Origin: Clostridium_AD sp050717635
Lineage (GTDB): Bacteria; Bacillota; Clostridia; Clostridiales; Clostridiaceae
NCBI RefSeq assembly: GCF_050717635.1
Contig: NZ_JBOITO010000031.1
Coordinates: forward strand, 62,001-126,000
DNA: 64,000 nucleotides
Reading direction: 5' to 3'
Position numbers and translations under genes: made by a program. Below are positions 43,801-51,464 of this stretch, piece by piece. Within the stretch, counting starts at the first letter, position 1. Each line of letters opens with the position of its first letter. The notes under the pieces are model-generated. The model was not told where the DNA came from. It saw only the letters and a program-made list of their open reading frames with translations, and made no database searches.

Positions 43801-46800
43801 CCTGGTACTCCACTATCAGACACTTTGGATATTACAGTAAAGAGTCCATCATTAGATGTAGTAAAAACTCAAAGTCACGTTACTGTTGGATCTGGCTTAG
43901 GATTGGACCCATTTATAGTAAATGTTGGGGATGTAGTAAGGTATCAGCTGGAAGCAACAAGTTCAGGAGCATCTCCAGCTTATAATGTAGTTATAACAGA
44001 TGTACTTGGACCTTTTGAAGAATTTGTGGGAATAGTACTGGTTCCAGCAGGAATAGCAACTTACAACGCTCTCACCCGTACTGTTACCTGGACAATTGAT
44101 ACAATACCTCCTGGCACTATTTATGCTATGCAGTTTAATATACAAGTACTTCCAGGAGTTGGAGCAGGTGGTAGCAACACAGATGTTGCTAACTTTATTT
44201 ATAATAGTAATACAACAACTCCAATTGTAATTGGTCCTACAGATACAAATGAAGTAATACAGACTTATCCTGGTATAGATATTGCCAAAACGTCTAATAT
44301 AAACAATACTGTGGTAGGAAATGTGTTAACTTATACAGTTATGCTAACAGTTCCAAATGGAACGATAGCTTATAATGTTCAACTTTCAGATATAATTCCA
44401 GTTGGGCAACAGTATAACAACAATGCCACCTTGGATGGTGTGCCTATAATTCCTGATTCTGTTATTGGGCAATTAATAACTTTCCCATTAATTCCATTTT
44501 CAGATGCTACTAGTGGAGCAATTGTTTATATCTATACCTTTGAAACTCTAGTTGTTTCAGCAAATGTAGATCCTATAACCTTAATTGACATTCAAACTAA
44601 TACAAGTACTGTAAACTGGTTTATAGATCCTCAAACTCCAGCTGAACCAGAGAGTGCAATGGCTGAAGTAAATGTTACTGATAGTATAATTGAAATAACT
44701 AAACTTCAAAGAAATGTAACAACCGGTGGAAGTTTCACAGCTTCTAATATAATAGCAAATATAGGGGACGTAATAGAATACAGTCTTACAGTTACAAATA
44801 CTGGACTCAATACAGTTTATAATATTAACATTACAGATATATTACCAATTGAGTTAACCTTTATTTCACAAGTATCTGTTCCTATAGGAACTTTAGTCCA
44901 TAGTGGTGCTGTCCTAGGAGGATTCGTTACCTGGTCGTTTAGTCCACTAGCTCCAGGTGAAACTGTAACTGCTGTATTTTCAGTAAGCATTGCAGCCCCA
45001 ATTCTACCAACTGTTGATAATTTTTCTTCGGGAGATTTTACGCTTACTCCTGATAGTACTATTCCTTTTAAAACAACAGATTCAAATATAGTTACCATAG
45101 ATGTGCTGTTAATCACAATCGTAAAGACGGCTAACCCTAGCGTGGCAGCCATCGGAAGCATAATAAATTATACTCTAACTGTAAATATTCCAAGCGGAGT
45201 TACTGCCTACAATTTGACGTTCACAGATGTTATACCTGCTGGTCAAAACTATGTACCATTAAGCTTTGGTGGAACACCTACTCCACTAGGGGTACTAAGT
45301 GCAACACCAAATCAGTTGATATATACAGATTCTGAAGGCTCTAGGGTGGGACCTTTAACTCTTATCTATACCTTTAGTACAACTGTAATCACTGGGACTA
45401 CAGTACCACCATATACAGAAGTACAACGAAATATAGCGGATTTACAATGGGGTATAACACCTATTGGTCCTCTTGGAACAGCATCTACTTTTGCAGATGT
45501 AACTATAAATTCACCGCATATCAATGCATTAAAACAGCAACGACTGTTACCATCAGGTATCTTTACAACAGCTCCACTTTTAGGTATAGCAACTACTGAT
45601 GTGGTAGAATACCGAATAACTCTTACAAATGTTGGAGCAGCTGATGCATACAATGTAGTTACTACAGATGTTTTAGATGCTACTCTAACTTATCTTGGTT
45701 TAACAAGCGTATCTGCTGGAGTGGTAACCCCTCCTCCACCAGGACCAGGCGGTACAGTTAATTGGACTATTAATCCTGGCCCAATTGTCCAAGGAGGATC
45801 CGAAATTCTTGTATTCCAAGTTACAGTTAATGCAGGATATGCACCTGGTACACAAGTAATTGATCAATCTTCAACTTTATTTGATACTCTTGATACTAAC
45901 CCTACAACCTTAGGACCTTCATTATCTAACCATGTAGCATTTAACTTCAATAATCCTGAAATTCTAAAGACAGTAGATAAAAATGCAGTATTTATTGGTG
46001 ATATTGTTAATTACACCGTAGAAGTAACTATTCCTTTTGGAAATATCGCATATAATGTTCAGCTTACAGATGTGTTCCCTGTAGAGCAGACCTATTTTGA
46101 TCCTAGTTTGAAAGTAGACGGTGTTGACACGATCCCACTATCAACAAGTCCTTTGGTAACACCTTTAATACCAATCATCGATGCTACTTTAGCTGCAGTA
46201 ACTGTAATCTACACGTTTTCTGCAACTGTTAACAGCATAGCATCAGGACCTCAACAGGCTCAGATAGATACTGCAACAGTTAGTTGGACATTAGATCCAG
46301 GCGGGCTTGATCCAGGAACGCCACAGAGTAGTGAGGTTACAGTGTATGTTACAGATAGCGATATTACTGTAGTAAAAACACAAAGTAATGATCTAGGCGG
46401 ACCATTTGTTCAAACTGAAATTCCAACCTCTGTCGGAAATTTAATTTACTATAAACTATCCGTTGCAAACCCAGGCACAAATACAATATTTAATGTAGTT
46501 GTTACCGATATTTTTAATCCACTTCTACAAATAATTAGTGTTACTCATTCTGTTGGAGCTACATTAGTAACTTTCAATACATTAACTTGGGAAATAGCAT
46601 CTATTCCAAGTTTAACAACTTATGAAGCTATAGTAGAGGTGTTAGTTTTACCTGGTGGAGGCTCACAGAGTAAAATTCCTAATTTCTTTACAGCAGTATT
46701 TGATGCTGTAGCTCCACCACCAGAAATTGAATATGGACCAAGAACTTCTAACACTGTCTTAGCAGATTTACCTTCACTGCAATTTAATAAAACAGTTTCT

Positions 46801-47709
46801 AGCGGTAATGTGGAGCTAGGGGAAATTATAACTTATACCTTAGCAGTAACTGTACCAAATGGAACACTAGCCTATAATGTATTAGTTTCAGATATATTGC
46901 CAATAGGGCAAGAGTATAACGATAATGCCACATTAAATGGTGTCCCTATAATTCCTGATTCTATTATCGGCCAGATAATAACTTTCCCTGTAATACCATT
47001 TGCAGATGCTACTATGGGTGCAGTCAATTTTATATATACTTTTGAAGCTCAGATAATCTCTGCAAATGTTGACCCTGTAACACTTATTGATCAGCAGATT
47101 AATGAAAGTACTGTAACCTGGTTTATAGACCCACAAACTCCTGCAGTACCTGTAAGCTCAACGGCTGTAGTAAATATTACTGATAGCTTAATCCGTATAA
47201 CTAAACTTCAGAGAAATGTATCTTCCAGTGGAAGCATTACAGATATGCCAATAATCGCAACTATAGGAGATGTAATAGAATATAGTCTTACCGTAACAAA
47301 TATGGGCACTAACACTGTTTATAATCTAAACATTACAGATTTATTATCAAATGATTTAGCCTTTATTTCCCCAATATCTGTCCCTATAGGGACCTTGATT
47401 CATAGTGGAAGTCCCTTTGGTGGCCTGGTTACCTGGTCATTTAGTCCACTAGCTCCTGGCAATTCGTTAACTGCTGTATTTTCAGTAACTGTTGTAAACA
47501 AAACTTCCTTAACCATTAATAATTTTTCATCCGGGGATTTTACGCTTACACCTACTGGCACTATTAATTTTAAAATAATAGATTCAAATGTAGTCACAGT
47601 TAACTTCACACCATATATACAGCTTAAAGGATGTATAACAGCTATTGTATTTGCTAAATGTAATAATGAACCTTATTGCCCATGCCAATACTCTAATGAT
47701 AAAAATTAA
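37891..47709 (+). CDS. giant DUF11-repeat spore-surface protein
   Basis: 3,272 residues made almost wholly of DUF11/conserved-repeat beta domains, marked by YTxTVTVPNGTxAYNVxxxD and YRITLTNxGAxxAYNVVTTD. Residues about 1-734 hold irregular copies. From about 735 nine tandem A+B domain pairs of about 278 residues follow to about 3,240; A copies open with lines such as TISKIASITQGEIGDDITYT. The tail has four Cys (LKGCITAIVFAKCNNEPYCPC). There is no signal peptide, LPxTG or membrane anchor, unlike secreted DUF11 proteins, which fits assembly from the mother-cell cytoplasm. GAGGTGATCAT stands before the ATG. It is co-transcribed with DUF3343. Probable long stalk-like surface fibre; the Cys tail may anchor it to Cys-rich layers. 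Confidence 0.85.
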   Translation: MPISTSDFTASISPNPISVVIGMTSNINLSFSNTSLIERGYNLTTVLTLPDGVSYSGGLIPPTSIVDGPGGTLILTWINIKDLAPNEIGYILGVTLKADEYFRVSGLPVPFDIPLVSVDLEGTVDTLPRGNDDPGNVKITKNDSANFIPLRYSLTKSAPGKIPKGAGLLIPPTSPLWPYQYTLTIMNNSLLPSTVTLIDNLPNGVRYLGGLSVVGPDSVTLSTPTVTIPSIGPGCQNFVTIDWGSVLLSPSSENIIVFNAAVWDNYTVGCVENSGSKIPHMAALQNVSTLNGLSGPVQGIATTNAMDTTIDKSASPSPVTDVAVTNNYTLTYRINQYDNVENVIITDTISDGQTYNVGSASLIPVNPNPPRNIDGTTTLSWNLGTLTTGTTGSITFDTTTSTNYFSGEPVVAADGLSNDVIINGINQTTLTPTPDSSSASLEIIVSSIVKELIGYFYKDGSPKTINVAAPYDRVEFKITYSAVGITAEQRDIEIDEYAPPNMGPLTALLPVTYGGTLGTGPFPLVTVAPNGLRWTLGTVPGNTLWTADFTIPVQNIDFVGTSNNLAKLAGINTDGFAYSRRDQVEVDFGHPNITFAKTVAGPDVNAIKAGETYTYSITISNPQNLEGNVTDAFEMDLTDIIPTGLTYTGTSSVTGTGTFTTPVFVGQNVSMTILKLAPDESLTLNYDVLITPLVASGQSYINSAELPRPYSQPDRSYQFPGLPFTDSTTLKALGVTMTKLVSPPSAKIGDSVTYLLQVTVPLGTTAYNVQVVDTFPIATQTYLGNATVDGNPVLPLVALGTVTFPTIPSVDATAAAVTILYAFDVRVVNGTQVPPYIENQTDNATVNWDLDNIGTPAVPFSTSAILQVRTPNLVGTKQQRNATTGGTFTSGNVNYSIGDIIEYRITLNNTGAEAAYNSVLTDILNPLLSFVPGFITIPVGTTASFAPNTVTWNIPLLLAGNNTTILFGVTTLAGIGSDGRITDTASFIYTTNDNGFEVSYGPTNTNTVTLIAPTVTISKIASITQGEIGDDITYTITYTVPNGTIAYSPIITDTLPVGQTYIGPATRQDTAGPIVPVVPGVVGQIITFPTDPDINANAGTRTLVYTFVARITSATHNPPFQETQTNTTNINWGRTPVGNRVNRASSVSITARTPNIIILKEQRNVTTGGSYTTSNISGIPTDVIYYRFTINSNGASPAFNINLSDILSSKISFISAISGPTVGIITPPPPGPGGTLTWNIPQLNNGSSAVYEFQIAINSGTGAGDNIPDIATSTYDSNDVNPITYNQNSNQVVIDIPLINFAKTSPTSVAAIGSTINYTLTVTIPNGVAVNNLSFTDVIPAGQNYVPGTFAGIPPALGVLIPTPNQLIYTDNLPSRVGPLVLIYTFDTIVISGVTVPPYTQNQRNIADVTWDITPLGPSATVSDFHDVEIRTPFIVALKEQRNVTTGGSFTTAPLLGVATTDIVEYRITLTNNGAGAAYNVVTTDILDPALTYSGLTSVSAGIVTPPPPNVNWTINPGLIIPGGSEALVFQVQANAGYAPGTQVIDQTSTLYDTLDVNPTTLGPVLSNQVAFNFNNLEIAKTVDKNALFIGDTVNYTVAVTIPFGNIAYNIQLTDTFPPEQTYNDPSLKVDGVDTIPLSVSPLVTPFIVEIDATLAAVTVIYTFSATVNSIAAGPQQAQIDTATVSWTLDPGGLIPGTPQSSNATVFVTDSDISLLKTQSNDIGGPFVQTNISTSVGSIIYYKLSVTNPGPNTIFNVVVTDNFSPLLQINSVTHSVGASMVALNTLTWDIASIPVLTTYDIIIEVLVLPGGGSGSTIPNFFTAIFDAVAPPPEIQYGPRTSNTVLADLPSTQFSKSVSKSVVELGEVITYTLSVIVPSGTIAYNVIVSDTLPAGQNYADNASIGGNPVVPVQVGQLITFPSQTTIDATAGEVTLNFTFDARVVMGNDLPPYTQIQTDNANMTYEVNPQGDPGTPLSDTLDITVKSPSLDVVKTQSHVTVGSGLGLDPFIVNVGDVVRYQLEATSSGASPAYNVVITDVLGPFEEFVGIVLVPAGIATYNALTRTVTWTIDTIPPGTIYAMQFNIQVLPGVGAGGSNTDVANFIYNSNTTTPIVIGPTDTNEVIQTYPGIDIAKTSNINNTVVGNVLTYTVMLTVPNGTIAYNVQLSDIIPVGQQYNNNATLDGVPIIPDSVIGQLITFPLIPFSDATSGAIVYIYTFETLVVSANVDPITLIDIQTNTSTVNWFIDPQTPAEPESAMAEVNVTDSIIEITKLQRNVTTGGSFTASNIIANIGDVIEYSLTVTNTGLNTVYNINITDILPIELTFISQVSVPIGTLVHSGAVLGGFVTWSFSPLAPGETVTAVFSVSIAAPILPTVDNFSSGDFTLTPDSTIPFKTTDSNIVTIDVLLITIVKTANPSVAAIGSIINYTLTVNIPSGVTAYNLTFTDVIPAGQNYVPLSFGGTPTPLGVLSATPNQLIYTDSEGSRVGPLTLIYTFSTTVITGTTVPPYTEVQRNIADLQWGITPIGPLGTASTFADVTINSPHINALKQQRLLPSGIFTTAPLLGIATTDVVEYRITLTNVGAADAYNVVTTDVLDATLTYLGLTSVSAGVVTPPPPGPGGTVNWTINPGPIVQGGSEILVFQVTVNAGYAPGTQVIDQSSTLFDTLDTNPTTLGPSLSNHVAFNFNNPEILKTVDKNAVFIGDIVNYTVEVTIPFGNIAYNVQLTDVFPVEQTYFDPSLKVDGVDTIPLSTSPLVTPLIPIIDATLAAVTVIYTFSATVNSIASGPQQAQIDTATVSWTLDPGGLDPGTPQSSEVTVYVTDSDITVVKTQSNDLGGPFVQTEIPTSVGNLIYYKLSVANPGTNTIFNVVVTDIFNPLLQIISVTHSVGATLVTFNTLTWEIASIPSLTTYEAIVEVLVLPGGGSQSKIPNFFTAVFDAVAPPPEIEYGPRTSNTVLADLPSLQFNKTVSSGNVELGEIITYTLAVTVPNGTLAYNVLVSDILPIGQEYNDNATLNGVPIIPDSIIGQIITFPVIPFADATMGAVNFIYTFEAQIISANVDPVTLIDQQINESTVTWFIDPQTPAVPVSSTAVVNITDSLIRITKLQRNVSSSGSITDMPIIATIGDVIEYSLTVTNMGTNTVYNLNITDLLSNDLAFISPISVPIGTLIHSGSPFGGLVTWSFSPLAPGNSLTAVFSVTVVNKTSLTINNFSSGDFTLTPTGTINFKIIDSNVVTVNFTPYIQLKGCITAIVFAKCNNEPYCPCQYSNDKN
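40095..47600 (+). repeat. nine tandem ~0.83-kb repeats in the DUF11 gene
   Basis: Units begin near 40,095, 40,937, 41,794, 42,625, 43,444, 44,278, 45,115, 45,958 and 46,780. Units 7 and 8 are close copies of units 3 and 4 (offset about 3.3 kb); unit 9 starts like unit 5 and continues like unit 6. Confidence 0.85.
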
Positions 47710-47776
47710 CTAACTCTACAATCAAAACCAAGCATACTAATATAACCAGAATTATATCTCATATTAAACAAAATAA

Positions 47777-47810
47777 ATTGAGGTTGCTTACTTTTGTAAA
47801 CAACCTCAAT
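47777..47810 (+). terminator. stem-loop after the DUF11 gene
   Basis: ATTGAGGTTG and CAACCTCAAT arms extended by TTAC/GTAA around a TTTT loop. No clear T run follows. Confidence 0.65.
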
Positions 47811-47854
47811 AATCAAAATAAATTAACTAATGAATTAACAATATTTAATCAGTA

Positions 47855-47881
47855 ACAACCTATTTTTAATATCATATTATG
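47855..47881 (+). promoter_or_regulatory. sigma-K-like promoter for the 47,924 gene
   Basis: AC, 16 bases, CATATTATG, 42 bases before the ATG. Confidence 0.55.
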
Positions 47882-47923
47882 TAATGGACAAATTCATATT
47901 TAATTAAAAAGGAGAAGATGTAT

Positions 47924-48403
47924 ATGTCAAATCCTCTTACATTTAATAATTGTATAGCACCAGCAATTAAAAATACAACAGTAGATAATTTAACAATTTT
48001 AACCGCAGATGAAACTACACTTGCAAGCTTAACCTTAAACGTTAACAATATTGGAGATAAGGTATATTTCTCAGCTGATATAACATTTATTTTTGTTAAT
48101 TTCCTTCCTGAAATGATCCCTGCAGACTATTTAACATTTAGAGTTTACAGGGGTACCACTTTAATATTTGAAAAAGAAATATACTGTTCTAATCATGCTA
48201 TATTATTAGAAGGACCTAGTCTTGAATATGTATATGAACCAACTGAAGCAAATTTCTTCTGCGTTGATACTCCTACTTTCCCAATCTGTGATTGCCCTAA
48301 ACAAGTAACCTATAATTTAACTGTCCAATCAACAATGACTGACACTTATACAATAACTCCAAACAATAGTACAAGTACCTTTATTATAGTTGAAGTCAAA
48401 TAA
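47924..48403 (+). CDS. small beta-rich spore-surface protein, paralogue of the 3,541-4,035 product
   Basis: 159 residues from the second ATG (47,924), nine bases after GGAG; the first ATG at 47,918 is only three bases from it. It has five Cys (FNNCIAP, IYCSNHA, FFCVDTP, ICDCPK), unlike the Cys-poor paralogue. Shared signature: ASLTLNVNNIGDKVYFSADI against GTLTLDMKNINNKVLLSGAI. No signal peptide or membrane segment. The last strands (VTYNLTVQSTMTDTYTITPN) resemble a closing beta-sandwich. It lies at the far end of the surface-protein island. Function unknown. Confidence 0.65.
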   Translation: MSNPLTFNNCIAPAIKNTTVDNLTILTADETTLASLTLNVNNIGDKVYFSADITFIFVNFLPEMIPADYLTFRVYRGTTLIFEKEIYCSNHAILLEGPSLEYVYEPTEANFFCVDTPTFPICDCPKQVTYNLTVQSTMTDTYTITPNNSTSTFIIVEVK

Positions 48404-48454
48404 TACCATGGTGCCACCCACGTGGCAAGTGGCAAAAGTGACAAGCTCTGTTAA

Positions 48455-48505
48455 GTAGAAAAGACTGTAGCAAATTTATTTTAAATTTGCTACAGTCTTT
48501 TCTAC
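48455..48505. terminator. long perfect inverted repeat, bidirectional terminator
   Basis: Perfect 23-bp arms with loop ATTTT, between convergent genes. It is flanked by near-identical GGTGCCACCCAC and GGTGCTACCCAC. Confidence 0.85.
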
Positions 48506-48543
48506 GGTGCTACCCACATAATAATTGGGCGGCAATATGTTTT

Positions 48544-49818
48544 TTATTTTACAACAACTGATACTCCATCTGGTATTACTGTGATTTTTGCATCATTTCC
48601 CTTTATCTCAAGAGCTCTTTTAAGAGCTTCCTCAAAGGTAAATGCATGCTGCATATGCATACTCACAATCATTTCAGGGGCACACATATCTGTAACAAAA
48701 ATTACAGTATGTTTGTCCAATATGCGGGCAAGAATCTGAAATTCCCATTGATCTGGCGCCGTATCATTTCTTCCTACTTTGATTACCCTATCAAGAACTT
48801 CCCTTGGGCTACTTGCATTTGCTATATTGTCATAGAAGGACTGACCACCATGTCCATCATTACAAGCAGACACCATGATTATAACTCCACCATCATTGCA
48901 AGTCGCTTCTGCTGCAGTCATGCCCTTAACAGACTGATATATGTTTTGATCAAGAGGATAACCTCCATTAGTTGAAATGGCAATATCCGCTTTTACAGCC
49001 TTCACAGAAGCAAGTTCCATTACAAACTTACATCCTTCTAAGTGGGCGAGCTCACTATCTCCTGCAAATGCTTTTATAACATTTTTTTCACTGTCAATAA
49101 CAACATTTAATATAAATGCAAGCTTTGCCTGTTTTGCAGCATATAACATGTCCCTATGAAGCGGGTTATTTTCAAGAACTCCAGATCTAGCGTACTCACT
49201 TGCTATAAATTCTGAGCAATGATTTGCCATAACCGTCTTCGCTGATGCCACTCCTGGAAGGACACTCTTTCGTCCTCCAGAAAATCCTGCAAAGAAATGT
49301 GGTTCTATAAATCCTTCCGAAATTAAAAGTTCTGCTTCCATTGCTAGTTTGTTTAGGAGTAGTTCTCCACCTGAGGGAAGAATTCCTACACTTGCCATGC
49401 TACTATAATCCTCTGATACATGATTTATTATAACCTCATTATCTACAATTTCCTGTCCAAATTTACTTATCATTTCTTCTCTTGTAGTAGGCCTATGAAA
49501 ACCAGTAGCAATTAATATTGTTATTTTAATTTCAGGGTTAACACTTCTAATTCTACTAAGAAGAATTGGAAGTGTTACCTTACTAGGTACAGGTCTTGTG
49601 TGGTCACTAGTTATTAGCACCATATTTTTTTTACCCTTTACTAGCTCTTCAAGCTTTGGACTTCCAATAGGACTATCCAGTGCCTTATTTACTATTTCCT
49701 CCTGGGTGCCTTCTGCACTATATGCATGAGCTTTCGATTCGAGTATTGCCACCAAATTATTATCTGGTATTTCAATTTCCAAAAACCGTTTTGAATATGG
49801 AATTTTAATTTGAGTCAT
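48544..49818 (-). CDS. larA: nickel-pincer lactate racemase (LarA family)
   Basis: 424 residues, usual LarA length. Landmarks: ITSDHTRPVPSK, ATGFHRPTT (His of the active site), EPHFFAGFSGGRKSVLPG (second His and the Lys that binds the pincer cofactor) and MANHCSEF (third His). It interconverts L- and D-lactate, letting one dehydrogenase use both. It is the last gene of the lactate operon, 12 bases after the permease. The cofactor genes larB, larC and larE are not in the window and must lie elsewhere if the enzyme is active. Confidence 0.9.
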   Translation of the reverse strand: MTQIKIPYSKRFLEIEIPDNNLVAILESKAHAYSAEGTQEEIVNKALDSPIGSPKLEELVKGKKNMVLITSDHTRPVPSKVTLPILLSRIRSVNPEIKITILIATGFHRPTTREEMISKFGQEIVDNEVIINHVSEDYSSMASVGILPSGGELLLNKLAMEAELLISEGFIEPHFFAGFSGGRKSVLPGVASAKTVMANHCSEFIASEYARSGVLENNPLHRDMLYAAKQAKLAFILNVVIDSEKNVIKAFAGDSELAHLEGCKFVMELASVKAVKADIAISTNGGYPLDQNIYQSVKGMTAAEATCNDGGVIIMVSACNDGHGGQSFYDNIANASSPREVLDRVIKVGRNDTAPDQWEFQILARILDKHTVIFVTDMCAPEMIVSMHMQHAFTFEEALKRALEIKGNDAKITVIPDGVSVVVK

Positions 49819-49830
49819 CTAAATTCCTCC

Positions 49831-51354
49831 TTACATTGTAAAATATTTTGCTCCAAAATACGTAATTAATCCTAATATTGCTACATATCCCAAACAAAAT
49901 TTTAAAGTTGCCTTTAATATCTTACCTTCAGTTCCTACAATTCCAGTGGCTGCTGTGGCAACGGCAATACTTTGAGGTGAAATCATTTTACCTGCTGTAG
50001 CTCCACCAGTATTCGCAGCCGCTAACCAATAAGGACTCATGTGTAGATTTTTTGCAACTTCAACTTGAAGTGGTCCGAAAAGTACGTTAGATGATGTATC
50101 ACTACCAGTTACAAATGTACCTAGTGCACCTATAATTGGCGCAATTAGTGGATAAAAACTTCCAGTTCCTGCAACTAATACCACAGCAATAGATGTTATC
50201 ATTCCACTATAGCTCATAACTTTTGCAAGAGCTACTATAGCAATAATTGTAATTGCCGTTTTACTCATTTGCATGCAAGTATCCGTAAATACTTTTATTA
50301 TTTCTTTAAACTTAGCTCCTTGAATAAGCCCTCCTATAAATGCAGCAAGAATTATAAGTGTACCAGGATTAGCAATCCAGGTAAAGGTACTAAGTTTAGC
50401 ATGTGGGCCTGTATATATTTGAATAGAAGTTTTTATAGCTGATAATGGTTTATTAATCGCTGGAACAAGTGAGCTTGTAATTAATATAAAAGTTAGAATT
50501 AATATAAATGGTACCCAAGCTATTAACGCTTGTTTTAAAGATACGTAAGCTTTATCTTTTGCTGCAGTTTTTTTATAAAATACTTTAGCTATTACAACTG
50601 TTACAATAATACATAATATTGAACCTATCAGTGCTGGAAGTTCAGGTCCAACATATTTTGCAATTAGAAGTTCTGGCAATGCAAAAGCTAAACCTGATGC
50701 AAGAGAAATAAATACAACTCCCTTTATTGCCTTTATACTTTTGCCTGTAAGCATTACTAAAGCTAATGGTACAATTACAATTAATGCAAATAATTGAATT
50801 CCAACTGCATAACCTAAAATGACGGGATCAATCCCTGCCACCTTTGCCAATGTTATTACAGGTAGCCCTATAGCACCAAAAGCTGTTGGTGTTGTATTTG
50901 CAATAAGACATATTATTGCCGCAAATACTGGATTAAAGCCAAGTGCAGCTAAAATACTTGCAGGTATAGCAACTGCTGTACCAAACCCTGCAATTGCTTC
51001 AAGAAACCCACCAAAACCCCAGGCAACTATTAAAACTAGTATTCTCCTATCAGTTGTTATGCCTGTCATCATATCCTTTATTACATCCATACTTTTTGTA
51101 TGAATTGATAGGTTGTAAGTAAATACCGCTGCTATTATTACAACAATTATTGGCCATATTGCCATTGCTGCACCATCTAGCGCTGCTGTAAAAGTTTGAC
51201 CAATAGGCATCTTCCAAACTAAGATTGCAAGTACCACTGTAATTACAAGTGTAATAGAACAAGTTTTATGTCCTGGCATTTTTAAGACACCTAAGGATAC
51301 CATAAGCCATACAATTGGGATAAGTGCTATGAAAAATAATAAATAATCGCTCAT
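49831..51354 (-). CDS. lctP: L-lactate permease (LctP/LldP family)
   Basis: 507 residues with about 12-14 hydrophobic segments and family motifs AAVFTYNLSIHTKSMDVIKD, GGFLEAIAGFGTAVAIPASI, NTTPTAFGAIGLPVITLA and, near the C terminus, GTFVTGSDTSSNVLFGPLQ and NTGGATAGKMISPQSIAVA. It imports lactate with protons. It is fifth in the lactate operon; a stem-loop in the 110-base gap before it (51,425-51,453) may lower its expression relative to the dehydrogenase genes. AAGGAG precedes the ATG. Confidence 0.93.
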   Translation of the reverse strand: MSDYLLFFIALIPIVWLMVSLGVLKMPGHKTCSITLVITVVLAILVWKMPIGQTFTAALDGAAMAIWPIIVVIIAAVFTYNLSIHTKSMDVIKDMMTGITTDRRILVLIVAWGFGGFLEAIAGFGTAVAIPASILAALGFNPVFAAIICLIANTTPTAFGAIGLPVITLAKVAGIDPVILGYAVGIQLFALIVIVPLALVMLTGKSIKAIKGVVFISLASGLAFALPELLIAKYVGPELPALIGSILCIIVTVVIAKVFYKKTAAKDKAYVSLKQALIAWVPFILILTFILITSSLVPAINKPLSAIKTSIQIYTGPHAKLSTFTWIANPGTLIILAAFIGGLIQGAKFKEIIKVFTDTCMQMSKTAITIIAIVALAKVMSYSGMITSIAVVLVAGTGSFYPLIAPIIGALGTFVTGSDTSSNVLFGPLQVEVAKNLHMSPYWLAAANTGGATAGKMISPQSIAVATAATGIVGTEGKILKATLKFCLGYVAILGLITYFGAKYFTM

Positions 51355-51424
51355 CTTTTATTTTCTCCTTCATTTAGCTATATGAGCCATATAATGAAAT
51401 CGACTACATAAAACTATTATTTAA

Positions 51425-51453
51425 TCGCCAACATCTTTTGAAGACATTGGCGA
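51425..51453 (-). promoter_or_regulatory. intercistronic stem-loop before the lactate permease
   Basis: TCGCCAA and TTGGCGA arms enclosing an inner TCTT/AAGA stem, in the 110-base gap between dehydrogenase and permease genes. Partial terminator or mRNA processing site. Confidence 0.5.
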
Positions 51454-51464
51454 AATAGTTTGTT

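Noticed and set aside
43963..44145. Short minus-strand frames inside the DUF11 gene, also near 41,036, 45,366, 46,933 and 47,400
   Set aside because: All overlap the strongly supported 3,272-codon gene and lack ribosome sites.
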